From JACCSI01 sp963815285 (GTDB taxonomy: Bacteria > Acidobacteriota > Vicinamibacteria > Vicinamibacterales > UBA2999), in contig CAWFGB010000013.1 of assembly GCA_963815285.1 (NCBI GenBank), positions 124,001 through 188,000 on the forward strand: a stretch of 64,000 bases of DNA, in the 5' to 3' direction. The position numbers were made by a program, and so were the translations under genes. The notes below the pieces were generated by a model, which was not told the origin of the DNA, ran no database searches, and saw only the letters and a program-made list of their open reading frames with translations. Positions 46,633 to 54,666 of this stretch are shown here, one piece after another (position 1 is the stretch's first letter; each line of letters begins with the position of its first letter).

Positions 46633-47875
46633 ATGTTAGGCAGGCAGCTCTGGCGCGTGATGGCTGCGCTGGCCGTTGCCCTTCTTGGGTCGTGGACGAC
46701 CGAAAGTTGGGCGCAGTCAGTCCCCCCTGGCGATGAGGCGGAGAAGGCGCGGTTGGAGAAAGCCCTCGCGGCCGCTTCACAGAAGCGCTCCGCCCTCGAG
46801 CGTCTGATTTACAAGCTCGACGACGATCTCCTGCTCGACCGCGTACTGGACCCGCCGCGCGGCATCTATGTGCGCCTGGGCGGCATCGGCGAGAGCGCCG
46901 GTTTCGGCGTGGGACCGGCGCTCCGATACAACGCGACGCGATTCGACTTCAAGACCTCAGCCGCGGCATCGCCGAAGACGTACTTCATCGGCGAAGCGTC
47001 GTTGCGTTTTCCCGGAACCATCGGCCACAACGAATACATCAGACCGCGCGGGCCGTACGTCGAGCTCTATGGCCGTCGGCGTGACTTTCCGCAAGAGGAC
47101 TTCTTCGGCCTCGGTCCCGACAGCCAGGTGAGCCAGCAATCGAACTACGCCCAGCGCGACAGCTTCGGCGAGGTCACGGCCGGATTCGAGACGCGCCGGC
47201 TCAAAGCCGGTCTGGGCGTCGGCTACCTGGAGGTGTCGATTGGCGCCGGCACCGACACGCGCATGCCCTCCTCCACGGACGTCTTCAGCCCAGGGGAAAT
47301 GCCGGGCGTCGCCGATCGGCCGACGTTCGTGGTCATGCAACCATTCGTCGAGTTCGCGACCGTCGACCGTGCCGTCAACGATCGCACCGGCGGGATCTAT
47401 CGGCTCTCGGTGGCTCAATATCGCGATCAGGGTCTCGACCGCTACTCGTTCGTTCGCTGGGAAGCCGACGTCCGTCACTACTTCTCCTTCGTCAAGGACA
47501 CGCGGACGATCGCGCTTCGCGCCTGGTCGGCCTCGACGCATCCCGACGCGGACCAGGACGTGCCGTTCTACATGCAACCGACGCTCGGCGGCGCCCGGAG
47601 CCTGCGCGGCTACCGAACGTTCCGCTATCGCGATCGCTGCTGCCGTGCTGCTTCAGGCGGAGTACCGCTGGCGAATCAACGAGTTCGTGACCGGCGCGCT
47701 CTTCTACGACACAGGAGCCGTCGGCGCGTCGCTCGACGAACTCGGGCGCTTCGAGCGCAACTACGGGATCGGCCTGCGTGCCGGCAACCGTATGGGGTCG
47801 GCGTTCCGCATCGACTTCGCGTTCGGTGGGCGCGAGGGAAATCGCCTTCTCATCAGGTTCGACGATGTCTTCTAG
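46633..47875 (+). CDS. D15/BamA-like outer-membrane beta-barrel protein, frameshifted
   Basis: From the ATG at 46633 there is a signal peptide (RVMAALAVALLGSWTTESWAQ), a short coiled segment (EKARLEKALAAASQKRSALE), then barrel strands such as IYVRLGGIGESAGFGVGPAL, TYFIGEASLRFPG, EDFFGLGPDSQVSQQSNY and MQPTLGGARSLRGYR, the last a D15-type motif. Near 47636-47643 the frame must lose one base; after it come AVLLQAEYRWRINEFVTGAL, FYDTGAVG and a final RLLIRFDDVF ending in Phe. The POTRA domains of BamA are absent, so it is closer to the short surface-antigen D15 family. It overlaps its downstream partner by 11 bases. Confidence 0.82.
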
Positions 47876-49557
47876 AGCGAGCTCACGCGCGCTGGCCTGG
47901 GCCATTGTCAGCGCGGTCGCGCTGAACGTTGTGGCCGCTCAAACCCCGAGGACGACGCCCAGATTCCGTCCCGCGGATCCTGTCGCCACCGACAACGACA
48001 CGATCGCCGACGCCAGCGCGTTCGAGGAGCTCGAGCTCTCCGAAGGCTTCGACCTGCTCGCCAACCAGTTCGGATCACCCGGCGACCGGACGCCACAGCG
48101 CGCTGTCAACGTCAACACCGTCGACGAGGTCCCGGACTCGAGCTGGTTCACCAATCGCATCGGCATCCGGCCCATGTCGGTGCGCGAAATCGTCCGGGGC
48201 GGCAACAAGTTCGACCCAGTCGAGGCAGCGCGAGTGGGACACGTGGACGGTCGTGGAGGGCAAGGGCCCGCGGAGCTTCCAGCCCGGGTTCCGGGCAGAG
48301 CGTCCCGGCGATCCGGGACAGGTCTACCAGCTCGAGGTCGATCCGAAGGGACATCCTCGCCTCGCCACGGGCGCGGAATTCATCGGCGGATTGATCTATC
48401 ACGCGCTCGGGTACTTCGTCGAAGACGTGTATGTGCTCAAGGTGCATCCGCGGAACATCCGCATCTCCGGGAAGGCTACCATCCGCGACGGGTCGGGCCG
48501 GCGCAGGTTCACGTCTCATGACCTCGACAATATCCTGAGCGTGGCGGCCAGGGACGAGGACGGCCGCGTCTACATGTCCGCGACGCGATACGACGGCGAG
48601 GACCTCGGCAATTTCGAGTACCACGGCACCAGAAGCGACGATCCCAACGACATCTATCCTCACGAGCACCGCCGCGAGCTGCGCGCCAACCGCGTGTTCG
48701 CGGCATGGCTCGCGCATGACGACTCGCGCGCCCTCAACACCCGCAACCTTCGCGTCGTCAGTGACGGCCGGAACTACATCCGTCACCAGGTTCGCGACTT
48801 CGGCGCGATACTGGGCAGCTCGACGCGCTTCACCGAACCGCCGATCAGCAACCACGAGTACTACGTCGAGAAAGACAGCAGCCTCAAGCAACTGTTCACG
48901 CTCGGGTTCTATACGCCCAAGTACGCGCGCGCCAGAGCGCCCGAGGACCTTCCTCCATCCGTCGGGTGGTTCGAGAGCAGCTCGTTCGAGCCGGAGGCCT
49001 GGAAGCCGAACTATCCGAACGCGGCGTTTTCCAACCTGCAGCCGGACGATGCTTTCTGGGGCGCGCGGCTGGTCTCGCGCTTCTCCGACGAGGCGATCCG
49101 CGCCATCGTCGAGCAGGCGGGCTACGACGATCCGCAGGCGGTGCAGTATCTCGCGCGAACGCTCGTCCGGCGTCGGGACATCATCGCGCGCACTTGGCTG
49201 AATGCCGTCAACCCGATCGTGGATGTGTCACTCGATTCAACGGGATCGCTTCGTTTCACGAACGCCGCCGTTTCAGCCGGCGTCGCCGCGCACGGCACCT
49301 ACACCATCGCCTGGGCCCGCTTCGACAACGAATCCGGCAGCAGCTCGCCGGTGTCGGTCGAAAAACAGACGCAGCCGCGCGGTACCGCGCCTCGGGCATT
49401 GCTCGCGAGCGCCGATTTCATCGAGGCGACGATCTGGAGCGAGCAGCCCGATCGTCCATCCTGGGCGTCGCCAGTCCGAGCCTATTTCCGCCGCGAGGGC
49501 GACGCGTGGAAGACCGTAGGACTCGTTCGAACGATCGCCTACGGCAGCCAGGAGTGA
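47865..49557 (+). CDS. Secreted partner of the D15-like barrel, frameshifted
   Basis: The N-terminal part, in one frame from the ATG at 47865, has a signal peptide and EELELSEGFDLLANQFGSPG, then VDEVPDSSWFTNRIG. Near 48227 one base must be skipped; the protein then runs WDTWTVVEGKGPRSFQPGFR, HALGYFVEDVYVLKVHPRNI, HRRELRANRVFAAWLAHDDS and LRVVSDGRNYIRHQVRDFGA to the stop at 49557. The HRRELRANRxFAAWLxHDDS phrase recurs in proteins found with D15-type barrels, but I know no assigned function. The overlap with the barrel gene implies joint expression. Confidence 0.75.
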
Positions 49558-49874
49558 ACTTCGCGCGTCTCAGTTGGCGCCGACACCCTTCAGCACTTGC
49601 CGCTCGCTTCAAGTCTGGGCTCCGCGCGGTTCGAGGTCACGCTCTAGCTGCCCGTGGTTTGCTCGCCACCTGACCTGCCTCTCCCTGGACGGTCCCTAGA
49701 CGCGCTTCAGAGCCCCTGAACAGCCGCCGTTCAGCGGTTATTAACCAGCCTCCAACTGTCCCGTTGTATGGTCATCGGCGGGTTATTCGACCGAACGGGG
49801 ATTCCCAACGAGCACGGAGTGAGTTGCCGCTCGGGTAAGCGTTGTCGAGGCGTACAACTGTTCGGAGAATCTTT
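49558..49874. other. Gap with no intact gene
   Basis: Nothing intact is seen. A short plus-strand phrase near 49795 (TGIPNEHGV) may be the upstream edge of the amidohydrolase relic that follows. Confidence 0.35.
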
Positions 49875-50171
49875 ATGCGCAACCTCTTGCTCACGGTTTT
49901 CGACCGTGAGTTGCGGCTCCTGCGAGCGGCCGGCCTGACGCCATATGAGGCGATCTTCGCGGCAACCCGTGCTCCATCTGCCTTCTTGCAGCGCTCTTTG
50001 GAATACGGAACCGTCGCGGTAGGCCAGCGCGCAGACCTCCTGTTGGTCAATGGGAACCCTCTCGAGGACCTCAAGCCTCTCGCCACCCCCGAGGGGGTTA
50101 TTGCCCGCGGACGATGGTTCTCGCGCGAGACGCTTCAGCAGGCCTTAGAGTCGCTGCGCGAGGAACGCTAA
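49875..50171 (+). pseudogene. C-terminal relic of an amidohydrolase
   Basis: The readable part starts near 49875 and covers the last ~95 residues of an imidazolonepropionase/prolidase-type amidohydrolase: ELRLLRAAGLTPYEAIFAAT, FLQRSLEYGTVAVGQRADLL, LVNGNPLEDL and VIARGRWFSRE. The metal-binding domain is absent, so the piece cannot be an enzyme. The end is intact up to the stop at 50171. Confidence 0.7.
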
Positions 50172-50442
50172 CACTCGGAAGGGGCTGCTGTTCAATGCCG
50201 TCAACGCAATCTCAGAACGCCAACGGTTGCAGCTCTCTTCATAAGTGCCTCCTGGGCCGCGGTCAGACGTGACCATGGCGGTGCCAGGGAGGAGGCAAGG
50301 CGCGTTCCAGCAGTCGTCGGACCAGGGCCAGCAACCGACAGACTCTTCTGGACGGTCCGTCGTTCGGTTAACGAGCCCGTCGATCTGTCTCCCTCACGAA
50401 CATCGTTTTCGAAGGACGAAGGGCACCGGCGCGTCAGGCGAC

Positions 50443-51060
50443 CTAGCGAATGACCACCGCAGCCCCAATCGACCAGCGGTTGCCGATCACGTCCTGAATC
50501 AGCCCCTGGCTGGCCTGCAAGTCGCCCATGGCGAGGGCGTGCTGCGTGGCGAACATCTGCAGGCCGAGGCGCGCAGTCGGCCGAACAACCCATCCGGCGC
50601 CGATGATCACGGACAGGGCCTTCTCGTTGAACGAGTCCGGGCCGAGGACGTCCACCCAGTTCCTGACAAACGCCATCCCGGCGCCCCCTTTCAGGAAGAA
50701 CCCCTGCGAAGCCCAGGGCCTGAACTGCGCCACGGCATCGATGTGTGTCGTGCGGATCGTTCCCTGCGAGGTCTCGATCGGCATCCAGTACACTTCGGCG
50801 CCGACGTCCATGCGAGGATTAGCACGATACCCGACATCGACAAGCACGGCACCAGCGTGGCGGTACGGGGAATCCGCCTCGCAGGTCTGACAATCGCCCC
50901 GCATCGTCGCGAACGCGCCACCGGCCACGAACCACACCCTCGAGGCGCCGCCACCCGGTTGGCTCGACGGTGCCTGGGGGGCTGCCTGGGCGAACGCCAT
51001 GGTCGGGGCAAGCGCGAGCAGGCAAATGCCGCGCACCCAGGCGCCGACCGAGAGGATCAC
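50443..51060 (-). CDS. Outer-membrane beta-barrel-like protein coupled to the DUF3943 gene
   Basis: 205 residues from a GTG at 51060 that overlaps the TGA of the upstream gene (GTGA). A signal peptide (GICLLALAPTMAFAQ) is followed by alternating amphipathic strands: SRVWFVAGGAFATMRGD, VDVGYRANPRMDVGAEVYWM, GFFLKGGAGMAFVRN and RWSIGAAVVIR. A CQTC pair may form a disulfide. The pattern fits a small eight-stranded barrel. The overlap indicates it is made together with the DUF3943 protein. Confidence 0.72.
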   Translation of the reverse strand: MILSVGAWVRGICLLALAPTMAFAQAAPQAPSSQPGGGASRVWFVAGGAFATMRGDCQTCEADSPYRHAGAVLVDVGYRANPRMDVGAEVYWMPIETSQGTIRTTHIDAVAQFRPWASQGFFLKGGAGMAFVRNWVDVLGPDSFNEKALSVIIGAGWVVRPTARLGLQMFATQHALAMGDLQASQGLIQDVIGNRWSIGAAVVIR

Positions 51061-52610
51061 GACACCCTCCACGTGAAGTAGGCGCGCACCTGGGGGTAGT
51101 GGTAGTTCACACGGGTGCGGTCGGCGTCCTGATAGAACGTCCGTCGGTCGAAATACTCGCCGGTCACGCCCAGGCCGAGCGCACCTCGCAATGGCAGCAG
51201 GAGGTCGATGCGTCCGCGCTGCAGGAAGTGGTTCGCGCGCACGCCGTCGAGGGAGTAGAGGTGACGGCCCTCGTAGAAGAGCACGACGAACGGGCGAATG
51301 TTCCGTGAGAAGCTGGCGGTCACGCCGAAGTCCGATCCAGGGCCGTAGTCGTAATATCGCGGCCCCTCGGAAACACCCTGACCCGCGTCTCCGGACTCCT
51401 CCTCCTCCTCCGGGGGTTCGGTCAGGCCGGGCGGGAGCGAATCGATGGCGCCGAGCACGGTGAGGCCGCCCCAGCCCAGCACCCACATCCGGGTCTTCGA
51501 TGACAGATTGTGCGTGAAGCCGAACGCCCCCTCGAACGATTGGGAGCCCGTGGCGTAGGCATCGTTCTTCTGGAAGTCGTAGCTCTGCACGACGGAGAAC
51601 TCGAAGTTCTCGTTCAATGACTGCCCGAGCAGCCGTCCACGCACCCGGGCTTCGCTCAAGGCCGATCCTCCGCCAAAGCGCAGCCTCATCGCAAAGGCGT
51701 CATAGGGTGTTCGGCTGCGTCCCTTGTCCGGATCCCCGTAGATTGCGTCCACCTCCACGAATGGCTGTGCGGAGGCCGTGAACTCGTTGTCCTCCGTGCC
51801 GCGCCACAACACTCCGCCTGCGCCAGACGCGCTTAGGTTCGAGGGCACCATGTCCGCGGGCTTGTCGGTCACGCGCGAGGCATCCCCCCGCATGAATCGA
51901 TTCACCCCGGTGATCGGATCGAGCGCGGTTGCGCCGATCTCGCTCCACATGCGCCCGCGCCCGGTGGCGTGTGTGTTGCGAACGAGCCAGGCTGTACGGT
52001 GAAACATCTCGCCGAGCGCGATACCGCCCAGCGTCGTGTTGATGAAGTCGTTCAAGGACGCGTGGTTGGTCTCGCCGAAATACTCCCAGGTGGCGCTGCC
52101 GAAGGCCGTCACGGCCGCTGACTCATAGAAGCTCAAGCCGTTGGCCCGGCCAGTATTGAAGTAGTTGTTGCCTTGATACGGGTGGCCGATCTGGTTGACG
52201 GTGAAGTCGTCCAGGTCCCAGACCCATCCTTGCTCCAGGTTGTCCCACCATGTTTTGGGCGTGACGCGCGCCGTCACCTGCCCGCGAACGAGGTTCGCCA
52301 CTCCGTACATCACATTGACGACGGTGGTCTGAAACAGGGCCCTGCCGACACTGCGCGGGGCACAGCCCTCGCACGCGCGCCGCTCGACGATCCAGGAGGG
52401 CTGGACTGGTGTCTGCGCGATTGAGGCCGCAGCGAAACGGTCCCCGGGGTCGGCCAGCGTCGATGGAGGACTGTTCGGGTCGGGGGACGACGCCTCCTGC
52501 GTACCCTCGGCGGCGACCAGGGAGACGCCCCAGAGCATGCTCCCCAACATCACGACGGCCACACACAGCTTGCGAAGTTCGAACTCGATTCTCTGCATTT
52601 GGCCGTGCAT
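51057..52610 (-). CDS. DUF3943 domain protein, probably an outer-membrane barrel
   Basis: 517 residues with a signal peptide (LCVAVVMLGSMLWGVSLVAA). The DUF3943 signature is clear: VNQIGHPYQGNNYFNTGRAN, ESAAVTAFGSATWEYFGETN and LNDFINTTLGGIALGEMFHR. The rest looks like strands of a large barrel with an acidic loop PPEEEEESGD. The function of the family is not known. Together with the smaller barrel downstream it forms a two-gene envelope operon. Confidence 0.85.
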   Translation of the reverse strand: MHGQMQRIEFELRKLCVAVVMLGSMLWGVSLVAAEGTQEASSPDPNSPPSTLADPGDRFAAASIAQTPVQPSWIVERRACEGCAPRSVGRALFQTTVVNVMYGVANLVRGQVTARVTPKTWWDNLEQGWVWDLDDFTVNQIGHPYQGNNYFNTGRANGLSFYESAAVTAFGSATWEYFGETNHASLNDFINTTLGGIALGEMFHRTAWLVRNTHATGRGRMWSEIGATALDPITGVNRFMRGDASRVTDKPADMVPSNLSASGAGGVLWRGTEDNEFTASAQPFVEVDAIYGDPDKGRSRTPYDAFAMRLRFGGGSALSEARVRGRLLGQSLNENFEFSVVQSYDFQKNDAYATGSQSFEGAFGFTHNLSSKTRMWVLGWGGLTVLGAIDSLPPGLTEPPEEEEESGDAGQGVSEGPRYYDYGPGSDFGVTASFSRNIRPFVVLFYEGRHLYSLDGVRANHFLQRGRIDLLLPLRGALGLGVTGEYFDRRTFYQDADRTRVNYHYPQVRAYFTWRVS

Positions 52611-53541
52611 TCTACTGGATCGAAGTCAGCCAGATTCGATATTGCGCCATTGCAAGCGTTCTCGGCGACACGTCGACCGCCCGGAAGGAGTCCACGACTC
52701 AATGCAATTGCCATGACCTGTAGGACGCATGGTGTATCCCACGCAATCTACGCGACCATCCCAGGTGATGTCCTAGGTGCAGTGAAGTGATTCCGGAAGA
52801 ACCACTCCGTAGTCATTCAGGAGTTCACCATCCGTGTCGAAATGCCGGTAGCCTACGTTCGAGCGACCAACGAGATACTCCACGCGCTTGCGCGCTCCAA
52901 ACGGATCTCGGTGAGCGACGCGGGCGCGGCCTCGCGCACGGGATGGAACTCCTGAATCGGGGCGTTCGGCGCCGGTGCAACTGGGCGGGCGCACCGAGCG
53001 GCTTCGCCTCTTGCGAGGAGCTGGCTCACTCGACTCTCGCTGGATTCCGTGTTTGTGGAGAACGGCTTCGCGTACGTAGTTCGCTCGCCGAGCGCTGGCT
53101 GATGAGCCCGTTACCTCCCACGTATGCGCGTACGCACTTCGTAACTTGCGCGATTACTCGGCAGTTTTACCCCAGCGGCAGATTACATGCGAATTTGCCC
53201 CGATGCTTGCCTCACCCAGTCTCGGCCTCGCGCACGGAACGCCGGTTGCACCGTGAGCGGCCGCATCGAATGCGACGCGAACGTCGCGTTCGAGATGGGG
53301 CCAGGGCACTGCAGCGCCGCCTCTGTCGTTCAAGCTGAAGCGGTCAAGGTGAGAGCGCGCATTGGACGACGAGTGGACATCAAGAATTAGACCAGAGCTG
53401 AATCGACTAGAGAGGTCACAGGGAGATCGAGGAGTTCAGGAGAAGAGCGCCGTTCAACACTCAGCCATGGAGGTTCTCATCATGATGGCAACATACCGAG
53501 GTGGAGCCGGAGCCAGTCGCGCTGCCTCAGGGCCGTCCATA
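52611..53541. other. Long gene-poor region with one possible gene fragment
   Basis: No complete gene seen. On the minus strand (52773-52994) the phrase VEYLVGRSNVGYRHFDTDGE with LLNDYGVVLPESLH looks protein-like but has no family match, no ribosome site and a non-conserved N-terminus. GGAGG near 53469 precedes an in-frame ATG for the CHRD gene. The rest shows no recognisable element. Confidence 0.4.
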
Positions 53542-54054
53542 ATGAAGCGTATCGCGTGCAGGCTCGCTGGATTAGTTCTGCTGATCCTCAGTCTTACCGT
53601 GGCTTGCAGCCGTGAGACACCACTTCAGCCCGACCCCATCCCGGGCGCTGCGTCGCGCGGTGGCGAAGCCCTGGTGCTCGACGACGCCGAGCAAGGCGGC
53701 CGGCCACTGTCGACGCCCATGAGCGGCGCTGAGGAAGCGCCCGGACCCGGCGATCCAGATGGAAGTGGGAACGCCGTGTTCACTTTGAACCACGGTCAGG
53801 GCCAGATCTGTTTCGAGCTGACAGTGTCGAACATCGATCCGGCGACGGCGGCGCACATCCACGAAGCGCCGCCAGGCGTCCCCGGTCCGATCGTCGTGCC
53901 GCTCACCCCACCCACCAGTGGCTCGTCGAGTGGATGTGTCAGCGTCGAACAGGATCTCATCAAGGACATCATCCAGAACCCTGGTGAGTATTACGTCAAT
54001 GTGCATAACTCGGCATTCCAACCAGGCGCCATCCGCGGCCAGCTGGCTCGGTGA
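53542..54054 (+). CDS. CHRD-domain lipoprotein
   Basis: 170 residues from the ATG at 53542, which directly opens a lipoprotein leader (LAGLVLLILSLTVACSRE, lipobox LTVAC). An earlier in-frame ATG pair near 53482 has a better GGAGG ribosome site, so a longer leader is possible. The CHRD domain has PMSGAEEAPGPGDPDGSG, FTLNHGQGQICFELTVSNID, AAHIHEAPPGVPGPIVVPL and YYVNVHNSAFQPGAIRGQL. It belongs to the same family as the protein at 35979 but is divergent. It is anchored in the envelope; no partner gene is apparent. Confidence 0.85.
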   Translation: MKRIACRLAGLVLLILSLTVACSRETPLQPDPIPGAASRGGEALVLDDAEQGGRPLSTPMSGAEEAPGPGDPDGSGNAVFTLNHGQGQICFELTVSNIDPATAAHIHEAPPGVPGPIVVPLTPPTSGSSSGCVSVEQDLIKDIIQNPGEYYVNVHNSAFQPGAIRGQLAR

Positions 54055-54250
54055 AGCGCGGCATCAGCCTTCGTGCTCCTGTACGGGCAGGTCCTCGACG
54101 TCGCTCTGAACGGGGTCAGACACCACGGGCGCATTCTCGAGATAGGGGCGTCGCGACGCGGCGGCGAGCGGATGACGTCGTCGCCCTTCACTGCGGATGA
54201 AGACCTCAGCCGTGGAGAATTGGTATCCATGGGGCGCGACGCGGAACGAG

Positions 54251-54290
54251 TCCTAGACAGTCTACGTCTAAGGCCATAGACTGTCTAGGA
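54251..54290. promoter_or_regulatory. Perfect 14-bp inverted repeat, likely PadR operator
   Basis: TCCTAGACAGTCTA at 54251-54264 is mirrored exactly by TAGACTGTCTAGGA at 54277-54290, with a 12-base spacer. The second arm ends two bases before the PadR ATG at 54293, leaving no room for a normal ribosome site. PadR regulators bind such palindromes and usually repress themselves, so this is most likely the operator, overlapping the transcription or translation start. Confidence 0.8.
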
Positions 54291-54292
54291 CT

Positions 54293-54655
54293 ATGAAAAA
54301 GCCCGCCGACAACCAGCGCCTGGAGCTCCTCCAGGGCACCCTCGACATGCTGATCCTCCGGACGCTGCACTGGGGTCCCCGCCACGGCCACGGCATTGGC
54401 CAAGCGATCCGCGCACAGTCAGACGACCAGTTGAAGGTCGAAGCCGGCTCGCTCTATCCCGCGCTGCACCGTCTCGTGAAGCGCGGCTGGCTGAACGCGG
54501 AGTGGGGCGTGAGCGAGGCCAACCAGCGGGCGAAGTATTACCGGCTGACTGCGACTGGGAAGGCGCAGCTGCTCCGCGAGCAGCACCGCTGGTCGCGGCT
54601 CGTCCATGCCATGGGTCGAATCATGAACCCGGCACCGGTCGATTCGGGCAACTGA
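54293..54655 (+). CDS. PadR-family transcriptional regulator
   Basis: 120 residues with the PadR winged helix: LELLQGTLDMLILRTLHWGP, HGHGIGQAIRAQSDD, VEAGSLYPALHRLVKRGWLN and AKYYRLTATGKAQL. It belongs to the group encoded just upstream of ADOP permeases in Acidobacteriota. It ends 11 bases before the permease gene, so the two form an operon controlled by the palindrome at 54251-54290. Inducer unknown. Confidence 0.93.
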   Translation: MKKPADNQRLELLQGTLDMLILRTLHWGPRHGHGIGQAIRAQSDDQLKVEAGSLYPALHRLVKRGWLNAEWGVSEANQRAKYYRLTATGKAQLLREQHRWSRLVHAMGRIMNPAPVDSGN

Positions 54656-54666
54656 AGGAGCACGCC

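Noticed and set aside
52773..52994. 73-codon minus-strand open frame as a gene
   Set aside because: Only the last half looks protein-like; no family match, ribosome site or partner supports it.
54502..54666. A longer N-terminus for the ADOP permease
   Set aside because: The upstream codons overlap the PadR gene out of frame. The ATG at 54667 has a good ribosome site and matches the family start.
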